64,000 nucleotides of DNA. Origin: Parabacteroides timonensis (GTDB lineage Bacteria > Bacteroidota > Bacteroidia > Bacteroidales > Tannerellaceae). This document shows, piece by piece, positions 45,178-53,755 of this stretch. Position numbers and translations under genes: made by a program. The stretch is taken from assembly GCF_900128505.1 (NCBI RefSeq), contig NZ_LT669940.1, forward strand, positions 902,883 to 966,882, in the 5' to 3' direction. Within the stretch, counting starts at the first letter, position 1, and the number at the start of each line of letters is the position of its first letter. Below the pieces are notes generated by a model. It was given only the letters and a program-made list of their open reading frames with translations. It was not told the origin of the DNA and searched no databases.

Positions 45178-45450
45178 TCTCATACACCTAAAGCGATAGG
45201 CATAGTATGAGAGGACATATGTTTAACGAAAGGTGTTATTGAAATTATCTTCTATTATCAAATCTCGCAAATTTGAAAATGGTACGAAGATGGTACAATA
45301 GCACCCGCATCATTTGTATTAAACTTACCTGTGAGGGTAACTATATACAAAACTGGTGTGGGTTACTGTTGTTTTATCCGTACCATGGGCAATGCGAGAG
45401 CCTGATAATAGGATAAAACAAATACAGTTCCCACACCTTTTATTTTTTTA
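45178..45450 (+). ncRNA. Structured leader or small RNA before the DUF4595 lipoprotein
   Basis: A hairpin at the expected 5' end (45178-45185 with 45205-45212, plus CCT/AGG inside) is followed by about 140 nt and then a long stem: 45355-45379 with 45411-45437, outer 8 bp perfect (GGTGTGGG/CCCACACC), then TTTTATTTTTTTA. This shape fits a terminated small RNA or an attenuated 5' leader. There is no frame longer than a few codons. It matches none of the RNAs I know (tmRNA, RNase P, SRP). Confidence 0.45.
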
Positions 45451-45489
45451 TCCGAACGGAGGGAACAGGGAGGGTGAAATTTAATTGTT

Positions 45490-46392
45490 ATGACTAGAAA
45501 TTTACTTTTTATGCTTATTGCTGTATGTACTTTGTTCAGTTGTGGAGGCGATGATCCTGTAACTGTTGATCCGATTAAACCGGAACAACCAGAAAATCCA
45601 CAAGATCCTGAGAATCCAGAAATAAAGACTAAACGTATTAAAACACTAAAAGTTGATCGACCTTCAGGACTTTTCACTGAAGACAAATTAACTTATGACG
45701 ACCAAGGCCATATTATCAAGATTGAATCTCACATAGAAAATTCTGACTGGTATGATTTACCGGAATATGATGCTGTTACTACATTTACTTATCAAGATAA
45801 AAAAGTTATCTATGAGGTCACTTGTAACGATTACTCACATAAGCAGGTACTTCAACTAAATGATTCGGGGTATATTGAAAAACTTGTTTACAACGAAAAG
45901 AACGAATGGAGTCATTCTTTTGAATATTGGGGAGATGGTTGTCTAAAAATTAAATATATGGATACTGGCTACTATTATGCCTATAAATATGAAAGTGGAA
46001 ACCTGACTACAGTCGCTTTTTTCGCAGATAATAAAAGCAGCACAGACTATATTAAACTTGGAACTTTTCCTAATAAAGCGGGCATCTCACCGATGCTTTT
46101 TTCTGATGAGTTCTGCACATTAAGCTTTGAGATGCCATGGGAACTTGGAGTGGACGAGTTTGCTCTACATAATGCCTTTTATTTATTTTATAATGGATTA
46201 TATGGGAAACATTCCAAAAATCTGGAGACTTCAGTTACAGATCGGGGGGATACTATCTCTTTCGAATATAAGTTAGATGAAGAGGGTTATCCCACAAAAA
46301 TAATCTGTACTGAATTGGACAATGGTGTTCCTATTCTTAGCAGTGAGAGTGAAGATGCTTTTATTGCAAACATAGAATATTGGGAAGATTAA
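45490..46392 (+). CDS. DUF4595-type lipoprotein
   Basis: 300 residues with lipoprotein signal (AVCTLFSCGG). A short Pro/Glu-rich spacer (about 25-45) precedes a beta-rich body with YD-like pattern (LTYDDQGHIIKIESH; FTYQDKKVIYEV; FEYKLDEEGYPTKIIC) as in DUF4595 proteins of Bacteroidales. Probably surface exposed; function unknown. Low GC matches the accessory block. It is preceded by a long structured leader and ends in a hairpin terminator. Confidence 0.75.
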   Translation: MTRNLLFMLIAVCTLFSCGGDDPVTVDPIKPEQPENPQDPENPEIKTKRIKTLKVDRPSGLFTEDKLTYDDQGHIIKIESHIENSDWYDLPEYDAVTTFTYQDKKVIYEVTCNDYSHKQVLQLNDSGYIEKLVYNEKNEWSHSFEYWGDGCLKIKYMDTGYYYAYKYESGNLTTVAFFADNKSSTDYIKLGTFPNKAGISPMLFSDEFCTLSFEMPWELGVDEFALHNAFYLFYNGLYGKHSKNLETSVTDRGDTISFEYKLDEEGYPTKIICTELDNGVPILSSESEDAFIANIEYWED

Positions 46393-46409
46393 ATACCTAC
46401 ACTGAAATA

Positions 46410-46465
46410 AGGCACGATTTTTAACAGATCGAATAATGAAGTTAAAAACGTGCCTAATCTTTTTA
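46410..46465 (+). terminator. Terminator after the DUF4595 gene
   Basis: AGGCACGATTTTTAAC (46410-46425) pairs with GTTAAAAACGTGCCT (46441-46455) with one bulged A, followed by AATCTTTTT. Confidence 0.8.
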
Positions 46466-46581
46466 TATGCTATAATATTATAACAGAGATGATTAACTGA
46501 TCTATTAATGAATGGCTCATGTAAGCAGAGGTGTAAACCAAGCAAGTATAAAACAAAAAACGGCGAAGGTAAAACAGATAA

Positions 46582-46644
46582 GCCGCAATAGCTCAGTTGG
46601 TTGTGTTGGTAGCTAGGTTGCCAGTTCAAGTCCGGCTTTCGGCT
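46582..46644 (+). pseudogene. Decayed tRNA-Thr copy
   Basis: 63 nt resembling tRNA-Thr(CGT) at 43328. The first 19 nt match with one change, the last 29 with three changes, but the anticodon arm is replaced by about 16 unrelated bases, so it cannot fold as a working tRNA. The trailer and terminator follow as in the intact copy. Confidence 0.8.
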
Positions 46645-46660
46645 CATAAAATAGAAGCAG
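46629..46660 (+). repeat. 32-bp direct repeat, copy 2
   Basis: Identical to 43385-43416. With copy 1 it encloses the AT-rich block. Confidence 0.9.
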
Positions 46661-46686
46661 TTATCTCAAAAGATAGCTGCTTTTTG
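46655..46686 (+). terminator. Terminator after the decayed tRNA copy, loop inverted
   Basis: Same stem as at 43411 with one changed base, but the loop reads CAAA instead of TTTG, the reverse complement of the first copy's loop. Confidence 0.8.
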
Positions 46687-46741
46687 TGTTATACTTGGGA
46701 TTTAGCTGGTTTTCTTTTATGATATATAAAGTATTAAGTTT

Positions 46742-46749
46742 TATCTTTG
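46742..46749 (+). promoter_or_regulatory. -7 promoter box of the ABC transporter gene
   Basis: TATCTTTG, 37 bp before ATG 46779. Confidence 0.6.
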
Positions 46750-46778
46750 TCCTGTAAATCATCATTATCTATGAATAT

Positions 46779-49685
46779 ATGAATGAAACCATTCTGAACG
46801 GTTTATTAAATCTGTTTGCTGTTTTTGCTTCGGCTGTGCGCATAGAGGAACAGCAGGCAAGCCGGGCGGTTCATTTTTATTTGTCCAGTCATTTTGGTGT
46901 TCGTTCTCATAAAGAGTATATTGAGTTATACAGTGAGTTGCGGAGTATGTATGACGATCCTCTTTTTCCTGTGGATAAAGAGGGAGTGGTACGTAATATC
47001 TGTGAGCAGATGAAGGTGAAGCTGATGGCGGAAGAACAACTTCTTCTCCTAATTCGCTTTGTGGAGTTTGCTTATTCCAATAGTGAAGAGTTTGAAAACC
47101 ATCTGTCTCTTTTTCATCTGGTGGCCGATATTTTTGCCATTCCACAGGAAGAGTTTGACGACATACTTGCATTTATAATCGGGAAACCGTCTTCTTCTTT
47201 ACTTCTTATCAGTGGAGAAGATATTGAAGCTGAAAACCATATAACCCGTAAGGGGATGGACGGATTTATCCGTGTACTCTTTATCCGTCGGTTCGATAAG
47301 CAGATATTTACCTATTATGGCTCAGGGGTCGTTTTCATGAACGATATCCCTTTGTCATCGGGAATATTTTATGCCTGGCAGCATAGTAGCGTATTGAAAG
47401 GACCTTTGTTTCTTCCGGTTTATTACAGTGACTTATTGACTGTCTATAATAAGAATGAACGGAAAGAAACGATTTCTCTGGCTGGTAGAGGTTTGAATTT
47501 TACTTTTAAAAATAGTTCCAACGGACTGCATAACTTTTCCTTCAACCTGGAGTCGGGACAACTGGTTGCCATTATGGGAGGAAGTGGAGTCGGTAAGTCT
47601 ACTTTACTGGGTATCATGAACGGGAATATCCGTCCGGACGAAGGGAGTATAACTGTGAACGGTTATCCATTGGATGCGCCCGAAGCCCGGCAACTGATCG
47701 GTTTTGTTCCGCAAGACGATTTGTTGATTGAAGAACTTACCGTTTATCAGAACCTTTGGTTTACGGCCCGTCTTTGTTTTGCCTGTCTTTCGGAACCGGA
47801 GATTAAAGAACGGGTCGATGCTGTCCTGAAAGATTTGGATCTGGAAGGTATAAAAGATCTGGAAGTCGGTTCGCCCATCCGCAAAACGATCAGTGGTGGA
47901 CAACGTAAACGATTGAATATTGCTCTCGAACTGATTCGTGAGCCGGCTATTCTGTATCTGGATGAGCCTACCTCCGGTTTGTCTTCGTCAGATTCAGAGA
48001 AAGTTATCATGCTGTTGAAAGAACAGACCCATCGCGGAAGGCTGGTTGTCGTGAATATTCATCAACCATCGTCGGAAATCTATAAGTTGTTCGACCGTCT
48101 TTGGTTGTTGGATCGGGGAGGGTATCCTATCTATGACGGGAATCCGATAGAAGCAATTATCTATTTCAAGCAAGCGGCTAAATATACCGATCCGGATATC
48201 AGTGTTTGCAGTACCTGCGGAAATGTCAATCCGGAATTGATATTGAACATCATAGACTCGAAGAAGATCGACGATAGTGGTAACCAGACGAATATCCGGA
48301 AGTTTACCCCCGAGGAATGGCATGAGAAATATGTCTCGGCGCGACCAGATTACACAGATGTCGAGGAGAAAGATTTGCCTGACAGCAAACAGCGGAAACC
48401 TTCCTGGTTTAAGCAATTTTGTATTTTCCTGGAACGGAATATCCGAACAAAGTTGGTTAATAAACAGTATTTGGCAATTACCTTACTGGAAGCTCCTTTA
48501 TTGGCATTGATTGTCGCTTTGCTTACCCGTTATGTGGATGGCGACGAGTATACTCTGCTAGCCAACAAGAACTTTGTGTCTTATATCTTTATGTCGGTTA
48601 TTGTCGTGACCTTTATGGGGCTAAGCATAAGTGCCGAAGAGATCATAAAAGACAAGCCTATCCTGAAGCGTGAACATTTTCTCCGGTTGAGCCGCAGTAG
48701 CTACCTTACTTCCAAGATGGTTTACCTTCTGATAGTATCGGGACTACAGTCTTTACTTTTTGTTTTAGTGGGGAATGCTATCATGGGAGTTGGATGGGAG
48801 ATGTTCGGTATCTGGTGGAGTATCCTTTGGGCTACCTCTTTCCTGGCAAATCTGACGGGATTGATCTTGTCGCAGTCGATGAATTCTGTTGTTGCCATCT
48901 ATATCACGATCCCTCTTTTGCTTATTCCGCAGATATTACTTTGTGGATTGGTGATCAAGTTCGATGACTTGAATACCCGTGCATCGAAGGAAAATAAAGT
49001 GCCGCTGATCGGTGAAATTATTCCTTCACGCTGGGCTTTCGAGGCCTTGATGGTGGAGCAGTTTGCCGATAATGCTTATAACCAGGCTTATTTTCCAATT
49101 GAAAGAGAAAAGTATCTGGCACAGTATTATGAGAATATACATGCGAAAGAGGTACGTCGGTTGGCTGAACAACTAGAAATAAAGGATGACTCCGACAAAC
49201 GATTGATGGTAGAAAATGAACTGGCTGTGTTGGGACATGCAGCCCGTATTGCTCCTTATGCGAAGGGCGAAAGCTATTTGTCGTATTTGGATAAGGTGGA
49301 TATGGCCCTGCATGAACGTGCGCATAACTTTACTGCTTATCTGGATCAGGTGCAACAGGAGGATATACGTGAGAAAGGAGCTGAGTGGGTAACCGCCCAA
49401 AAGAAAGAACACCATAACTCGGCTATCGAAGATCTGGTGATGGGAGCTGGTGGACGTAATTTCTATAAAGAGTATGGCCATCGTATTTATCCTGCGATAG
49501 GTCAAATATATGTAGTGCCGGATAACCCGTATGGCAGAGCTCCTTTCTATGCTTATGAGAAAAATTTGGGTGGTATTTCAATTTCTACGTATAATTTTAA
49601 TTTATTGATTATAGGTTTCTTTGCGTTTTTAGCGATTATCGCTATATTCGCAGAGTTTCCGGGACGTTTCCTGAGAGAAGAGTGA
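46779..49685 (+). CDS. ABCG-like ABC transporter with TerB-like N-terminal domain
   Basis: 968 residues in one chain. Residues 1-140 are helical and TerB-like (IEEQQASRAVHFYLSSHFGV). An FHA-like or beta segment follows, then the ATPase (about 235-470): Walker A GGSGVGKST, Q-loop GFVPQDDLL, signature ISGGQRKRLNIAL, Walker B AILYLDEPTSGLSS, H-loop NIHQPSSE. The C-terminal half has about six membrane spans with an ABC2-type pattern and a long soluble insert (about 770-900). This order (ATPase first, permease second) is that of ABCG half-transporters. Substrate unknown. The lipoprotein gene 34 bp downstream is probably cotranscribed. Confidence 0.87.
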   Translation: MNETILNGLLNLFAVFASAVRIEEQQASRAVHFYLSSHFGVRSHKEYIELYSELRSMYDDPLFPVDKEGVVRNICEQMKVKLMAEEQLLLLIRFVEFAYSNSEEFENHLSLFHLVADIFAIPQEEFDDILAFIIGKPSSSLLLISGEDIEAENHITRKGMDGFIRVLFIRRFDKQIFTYYGSGVVFMNDIPLSSGIFYAWQHSSVLKGPLFLPVYYSDLLTVYNKNERKETISLAGRGLNFTFKNSSNGLHNFSFNLESGQLVAIMGGSGVGKSTLLGIMNGNIRPDEGSITVNGYPLDAPEARQLIGFVPQDDLLIEELTVYQNLWFTARLCFACLSEPEIKERVDAVLKDLDLEGIKDLEVGSPIRKTISGGQRKRLNIALELIREPAILYLDEPTSGLSSSDSEKVIMLLKEQTHRGRLVVVNIHQPSSEIYKLFDRLWLLDRGGYPIYDGNPIEAIIYFKQAAKYTDPDISVCSTCGNVNPELILNIIDSKKIDDSGNQTNIRKFTPEEWHEKYVSARPDYTDVEEKDLPDSKQRKPSWFKQFCIFLERNIRTKLVNKQYLAITLLEAPLLALIVALLTRYVDGDEYTLLANKNFVSYIFMSVIVVTFMGLSISAEEIIKDKPILKREHFLRLSRSSYLTSKMVYLLIVSGLQSLLFVLVGNAIMGVGWEMFGIWWSILWATSFLANLTGLILSQSMNSVVAIYITIPLLLIPQILLCGLVIKFDDLNTRASKENKVPLIGEIIPSRWAFEALMVEQFADNAYNQAYFPIEREKYLAQYYENIHAKEVRRLAEQLEIKDDSDKRLMVENELAVLGHAARIAPYAKGESYLSYLDKVDMALHERAHNFTAYLDQVQQEDIREKGAEWVTAQKKEHHNSAIEDLVMGAGGRNFYKEYGHRIYPAIGQIYVVPDNPYGRAPFYAYEKNLGGISISTYNFNLLIIGFFAFLAIIAIFAEFPGRFLREE

Positions 49686-49719
49686 AAAAGCTGGAATATA
49701 AATTATTAAATAAAGTAAC

Positions 49720-50547
49720 ATGAAAAAGAGTGTATTAAGCGTGCTTGCAATAGCCGCATTAATGGTAGGCATGGCTTCCTGTAACGGAGCTAAGAAATCT
49801 GATGATGCCCAGAAAACGGAAGAAGCTGCCGTTATAGCCGGTAAAGCTCCGAAAGATTTGTTGACAGAAGAGGTAAAGCAGGAAACTGTTAAGTTCCTGG
49901 CTGATATGCCGGAGTCTGAGCTTCCTTATCGTTTGTCAAGCGGCGAAGTTCAGGTTAAAGTGGCTGATTTGACATATATGCTGCCGGTAGCTAAAGCTGC
50001 TGAACTGAGTACTGCTACACAGAAAGCACGTGCACTTGGTATGTATATGGCTGATTACAACGTATTGAAAGCTATCGGCCAGCCTACTGCTGAGGTAGAA
50101 GGTGCCATTGTAAAACTGGCTACAGACCTGAATGTTTCTTTTGTATTGGATATTCTGAAAGAAGAAGCTCCGAAAGATGCAACTAAAGAACAATTGCAGG
50201 CTTTCATGAATGCACAGGAAGATAAGATCATCGATAAGATGGCTGCAGAAAATAAAATAGATGTACAGATCGAAATCTTAGGTGCATCTTCTGCTGAATA
50301 TGCTTGTCTGCTTGCTAATCCAACATTGGTTGTTAAGGGGGATGCTACATCTGCCGGTCTGTCTGCCAATATGGAAAAACGTGTGACTATGCTGGAAGAA
50401 GTAGTTGCCGATTTGGCTTCTTATTATCCGGATCTGCAACAGCTGGGTACAACCATCAGTCCGCTGAAAGAAAAAGTAGCAACAATCCAGGATGCCAGAG
50501 CTGCTAATGCAGAAATCATGGGTATCCGTGATGCTTTGCTGAAATAA
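49720..50547 (+). CDS. Uncharacterised lipoprotein
   Basis: 275 residues with lipobox in LMVGMASCNG. The mature part is almost wholly helical and acidic (DLTYMLPVAKAAELSTATQK, MEKRVTMLEEVVADLASYYP), with no recognised domain. It follows the ABC transporter closely and may be its periplasmic or membrane-anchored partner, which is inference. It ends before a bidirectional terminator. Confidence 0.75.
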   Translation: MKKSVLSVLAIAALMVGMASCNGAKKSDDAQKTEEAAVIAGKAPKDLLTEEVKQETVKFLADMPESELPYRLSSGEVQVKVADLTYMLPVAKAAELSTATQKARALGMYMADYNVLKAIGQPTAEVEGAIVKLATDLNVSFVLDILKEEAPKDATKEQLQAFMNAQEDKIIDKMAAENKIDVQIEILGASSAEYACLLANPTLVVKGDATSAGLSANMEKRVTMLEEVVADLASYYPDLQQLGTTISPLKEKVATIQDARAANAEIMGIRDALLK

Positions 50548-50570
50548 GTACATATATATAATGTATATAA

Positions 50571-50608
50571 AAAACGGAGATGCACCGATCGGTGCATCTC
50601 CGTTTTTT
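50571..50608. terminator. Bidirectional terminator, perfect 18-bp arms
   Basis: AAAACGGAGATGCACCGA (50571-50588) and its exact complement (50589-50606) form a stem flanked by A and T runs. It serves the lipoprotein gene on the plus strand and the REC-PP2C operon on the minus strand. Confidence 0.92.
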
Positions 50609-50625
50609 TATCCGGTAAAAGTAAG

Positions 50626-51789
50626 TTAGCCTTGATACGTGATGGACAACAACGTGATGTCGTCCGATTGTACGGCTCCGACAACGAACTTTCCAACTTG
50701 CTCCGTTATTTTGTCTACAATCTCTTTCGGACTCTTTCCGATCAACTCCTGACAGTTTTCAAGCAACCGTTGTTCGCTGTATTGCTCGTGGCGGGTATTC
50801 ATCGCTTCTGTGATTCCGTCGGTGTAGAGCAACAGGTTGTCTCCCGGCAATAGCTGTAAAGTTTTTTCGTGATAGGTGATATCGTCTATGCTTCCTAATA
50901 TAAAGTCGTTTGTCAGCGGTACGGATACAACTGTATTATCTGCTTTCATCAGGATAGGAGGGTTGTGTCCTGCATTGCAATAGGTCACGAGGCCTGTATT
51001 CAGATTCAGTATGCCATAGAATACGGTGACGAACATTTCGTTTGTATTTTCCTGGCAAAGAAATGCATTCGAACGTTGCATACACATGGCTGCTGAATTT
51101 TCGTTCAGTGCGATTGTCCGGATAACCGTCCGGCTGATCGCCATAAAGATGGCAGCCGGGACTCCTTTACCTGCAACATCTGCAATTACGAATCCCAAAC
51201 GATCCTGGTCTATGCGGAAGAAATCGTAAAAGTCGCCTCCCACATATTTAGCCGCATTCATATAGGCGTAGATGTCGAATGATTTCAATTCCGGAAACGG
51301 CGGAAATGTTTTCGGCAGGATGGTCTGTTGTATTTCCTGGGCGATATGCAGGTCGTTACGGATAGATTCCAACTGTGAGTGTTCCTGTTGTGCCTTCTTG
51401 ATGAAGGATATCTGTTCAGCTGCCTTTTCGATCGTACGTTCCAGGTCTTCCAGGTTGATTGGCTTTGTCGTAAAGTCGAATGCCCCCTGGTTCATGGCAC
51501 TACGAATATTCTCCATATCGCCGTAGGCTGAAACCATGATACATTTCAGAGCCGGATTCTGCATCTCGTTTATTTTGGCAAGCAATGTCAACCCGTCCAT
51601 TTCCGGCATATTGATGTCGCTTAATATAACATCGAAATCCGGTTGGACAAGCATGAGTTGAAGTGCTTCCAGTCCGTTGTGCGCAAAATAGAATTCATAT
51701 TCTCCTTTCTTTATCTTGCGACGGAAGTATTGGGTAAGCAACCTTTCCAGGTCTAATTCATCATCTACACTTAATATTTTTATAGCCAT
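50626..51789 (-). CDS. Response regulator with PP2C (RsbU/SpoIIE-like) phosphatase output
   Basis: 387 residues. The receiver domain (1-120) has the acidic pair near Asp10, phospho-acceptor Asp58 (VILSDINMPEMDG) and conserved Lys in FTTKPIN. A coiled-coil linker leads to the SpoIIE/PP2C phosphatase (about 165-385): YVGGDFYDFFRI, GFVIADVAGKGVPAAIFMA, YCNAGHNPPILM, LLLYTDGITEAMN. It should dephosphorylate the STAS protein of the same operon when the receiver is phosphorylated. Last gene of the operon. Confidence 0.93.
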   Translation of the reverse strand: MAIKILSVDDELDLERLLTQYFRRKIKKGEYEFYFAHNGLEALQLMLVQPDFDVILSDINMPEMDGLTLLAKINEMQNPALKCIMVSAYGDMENIRSAMNQGAFDFTTKPINLEDLERTIEKAAEQISFIKKAQQEHSQLESIRNDLHIAQEIQQTILPKTFPPFPELKSFDIYAYMNAAKYVGGDFYDFFRIDQDRLGFVIADVAGKGVPAAIFMAISRTVIRTIALNENSAAMCMQRSNAFLCQENTNEMFVTVFYGILNLNTGLVTYCNAGHNPPILMKADNTVVSVPLTNDFILGSIDDITYHEKTLQLLPGDNLLLYTDGITEAMNTRHEQYSEQRLLENCQELIGKSPKEIVDKITEQVGKFVVGAVQSDDITLLSITYQG

Positions 51790-51803
51790 GACTTTTGTCT
51801 CTG

Positions 51804-52640
51804 TTATTGTTGGATAGGAATAGAAATAGTAAAACGGGTATATTCGCCGGGACAGGACTCCATCTCGATCGTACCGTTGTGTTTTTGTTCGATAATCGAT
51901 TTAGTGATCGACAACCCCAGGCCGGTACCTTCCCCGATCGGCTTTGTAGTGAAGAAAGGAGTATAAAGTTTCTTCTTTACCTCTTCGGAAATACCCTGTC
52001 CGTTATCTTCTATAACCAGGGAGATACGGTTGTCTTCTTTCTTTAGGGAAACCTTGATGGTGGGCTGGTAAGCTGTGTCGGCTGCCTCTTTCGATTTGCT
52101 GAATACGGCATAACAGGCGTTGTTCATCAGGTTGAGTATGGCACGACTGAAGTCTTGCGGAATAATCTTTACCAATGGCAAGTCGTCGGCATAATTCTCT
52201 TGTATAGCCACGTTGAAGCTTTTATTATTCGCTCTGACGGCATGGTAAGAAAGCCATATATATTCTTTGGTCAGCTGTTGCAGGTCGGTAGGGATATATT
52301 CGTCGTCTTTGCCACGCGAGTAGAGCAGGATGCCACGCACAATGCTCGAAGCGCGGTTGCCGTTCTCTTCGATCTTAGTCATATTCCCCTCCAGGTCGGA
52401 CATAATTTCTTTGATCTCTTCGACCGAGTCTTCCGGTAATGCATCCCCGAGCTCGTCCAGCACTTCCTGCATATCCTTTAGTAGCTTCTGCGAAACTTTG
52501 CTGAAATTGATTACGAAGTTGAGCGGATTCTGTATCTCATGCGCAATACCGGCACTCAATAATCCGAGCGAAGCCATCTTTTCCTGCTGGCTGATCTGCT
52601 TCCGCAGATTCTCAATCTCTTTTTGGGTATTCTCATTCAT
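51804..52640 (-). CDS. Cytosolic sensor histidine kinase
   Basis: 278 residues. A short N-terminal coiled coil replaces any sensor domain; the HisKA domain carries His34 (GLLSAGIAHEIQNPLNF), followed by HATPase_c with N-box (NLMNNACYAVF), G1 (IEDNGQGISEEV), F-box and G2 (TTKPIGEGTGLGLSITKSII). It overlaps the upstream kinase-like gene by 8 bp, so the two are translationally coupled and perhaps form heterodimers. It is a good candidate for phosphorylating the REC-PP2C protein encoded 14 bp downstream. Confidence 0.92.
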   Translation of the reverse strand: MNENTQKEIENLRKQISQQEKMASLGLLSAGIAHEIQNPLNFVINFSKVSQKLLKDMQEVLDELGDALPEDSVEEIKEIMSDLEGNMTKIEENGNRASSIVRGILLYSRGKDDEYIPTDLQQLTKEYIWLSYHAVRANNKSFNVAIQENYADDLPLVKIIPQDFSRAILNLMNNACYAVFSKSKEAADTAYQPTIKVSLKKEDNRISLVIEDNGQGISEEVKKKLYTPFFTTKPIGEGTGLGLSITKSIIEQKHNGTIEMESCPGEYTRFTISIPIQQ

Positions 52641-53754
52641 TGTTGATCCTTTTTTGACTGATGGGAATTGTAATTAGGAATTCAGTATAGTTATCCTTTT
52701 CGCTTTTCGCCAGGATCGAACCCTGATGGTTAAGGATAACTTCACGGCAGAGATACAACCCGACACCGGCTGCTTCAGCCGAAGGTTTCGTTGTAAAAAA
52801 TGGTTCGAATATCCTGTCTTTGATATTGTCTTCGATACCTATTCCGTTATCATAGATACTGATAAATGCAGTATTGTTTGCTCTTTCCTCCAATTTGATC
52901 GTAATAAACGGAGTGAAACTTTCTTTCTGGAGTTTCCGGAGCAGTGCATAAATGCTGTTTTTAAGAATGCTGCCTATTGCTTTATTCATCTGTTCGATAT
53001 CGATTTCCACCATAAGCGGCTTTTCCGGGCATTCGAGGTTTATCTGTATCTGGTTTTCTTCAATTTCTTTTTTGAATAATTTGTTGAGAACATCTATGTT
53101 GACCTTACACAACTCGCTCAGATCGGTTACTGTAACATCGCCGTGACGGTCTTTCAACAACTCTTCCATAGCTTTGACGATGCGGACCGTGTTACAACCA
53201 TGCTCATTGATTTTTTGCAAGTTACCTTCTATCATATCGAGTATTTCGACACTGTCTTCATAGATTTCTTTTGTCATGACGGCTTTCTCGTCCGTGATGT
53301 TCTCTTTCAATTCCTTGATCAGGTCTGCCGATAGGCCGGCAAAGTTATTGATGTAGTTTACCGGATTGAGGATACGGTCTACCAATCCCTGTGTAAGCTG
53401 TCCTACGGTTGCCAGCTTTTCCTTCCGTACCAGTTCGTCCTGCGCTTCGGCCAGAGCATCCAGTGCTTTCGACAGTTTTTCCGATTCTTTCAATACCTGG
53501 TCGCGCTGGATACGGAGCTCGATGGTACGTTCTTCCACTATCTTGGCAAGGTATTCTTTTTGCTTCAGCTTTTTCCGCAAACGTCCTTTTAAGATATAGA
53601 GAATAATCTCTACAACGATAGCGATGCCGGGAACCGTTTCCCAATCGTAATAAAGGCCTGCAATAATAAGTATCCAGCCAACCAGCGTCAACTTTTCTAT
53701 GATGCGCAGTTGTCTTTTGAGGGAAGCTATTTCTTTAATATCGAAGTCGGCCAT
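52633..53754 (-). CDS. Membrane histidine-kinase-like protein lacking the H-box histidine
   Basis: 373 residues. Two membrane spans (about 22-55), a coiled coil (about 60-110), then a kinase core. Where kinases have GIAHEINNPLNF this has GLVDRILNPVNYI, so Asp126 stands in place of the phospho-acceptor His and Arg in place of Glu. The ATPase parts look intact: N-box (GSILKNSIYALL), G1 (IYDNGIGIEDNI), F/G2 (FFTTKPSAEAAGVGLYLCREVI). It may bind ATP and phosphorylate or regulate the kinase encoded next, rather than itself. It starts 1 bp after the RsbW-like gene. Confidence 0.85.
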   Translation of the reverse strand: MADFDIKEIASLKRQLRIIEKLTLVGWILIIAGLYYDWETVPGIAIVVEIILYILKGRLRKKLKQKEYLAKIVEERTIELRIQRDQVLKESEKLSKALDALAEAQDELVRKEKLATVGQLTQGLVDRILNPVNYINNFAGLSADLIKELKENITDEKAVMTKEIYEDSVEILDMIEGNLQKINEHGCNTVRIVKAMEELLKDRHGDVTVTDLSELCKVNIDVLNKLFKKEIEENQIQINLECPEKPLMVEIDIEQMNKAIGSILKNSIYALLRKLQKESFTPFITIKLEERANNTAFISIYDNGIGIEDNIKDRIFEPFFTTKPSAEAAGVGLYLCREVILNHQGSILAKSEKDNYTEFLITIPISQKRINNE

Positions 53755-53755
53755 A

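Noticed and set aside
45178..45450. The long hairpin region as a retron or integron attC site
   Set aside because: No reverse transcriptase or integron integrase is nearby, and the core sites of attC (GTTRRRY) are not seen.
43400..46650. The tRNA-bounded block as an active integrative element
   Set aside because: No integrase, relaxase, excisionase or plasmid genes are present; only cargo-like genes remain.
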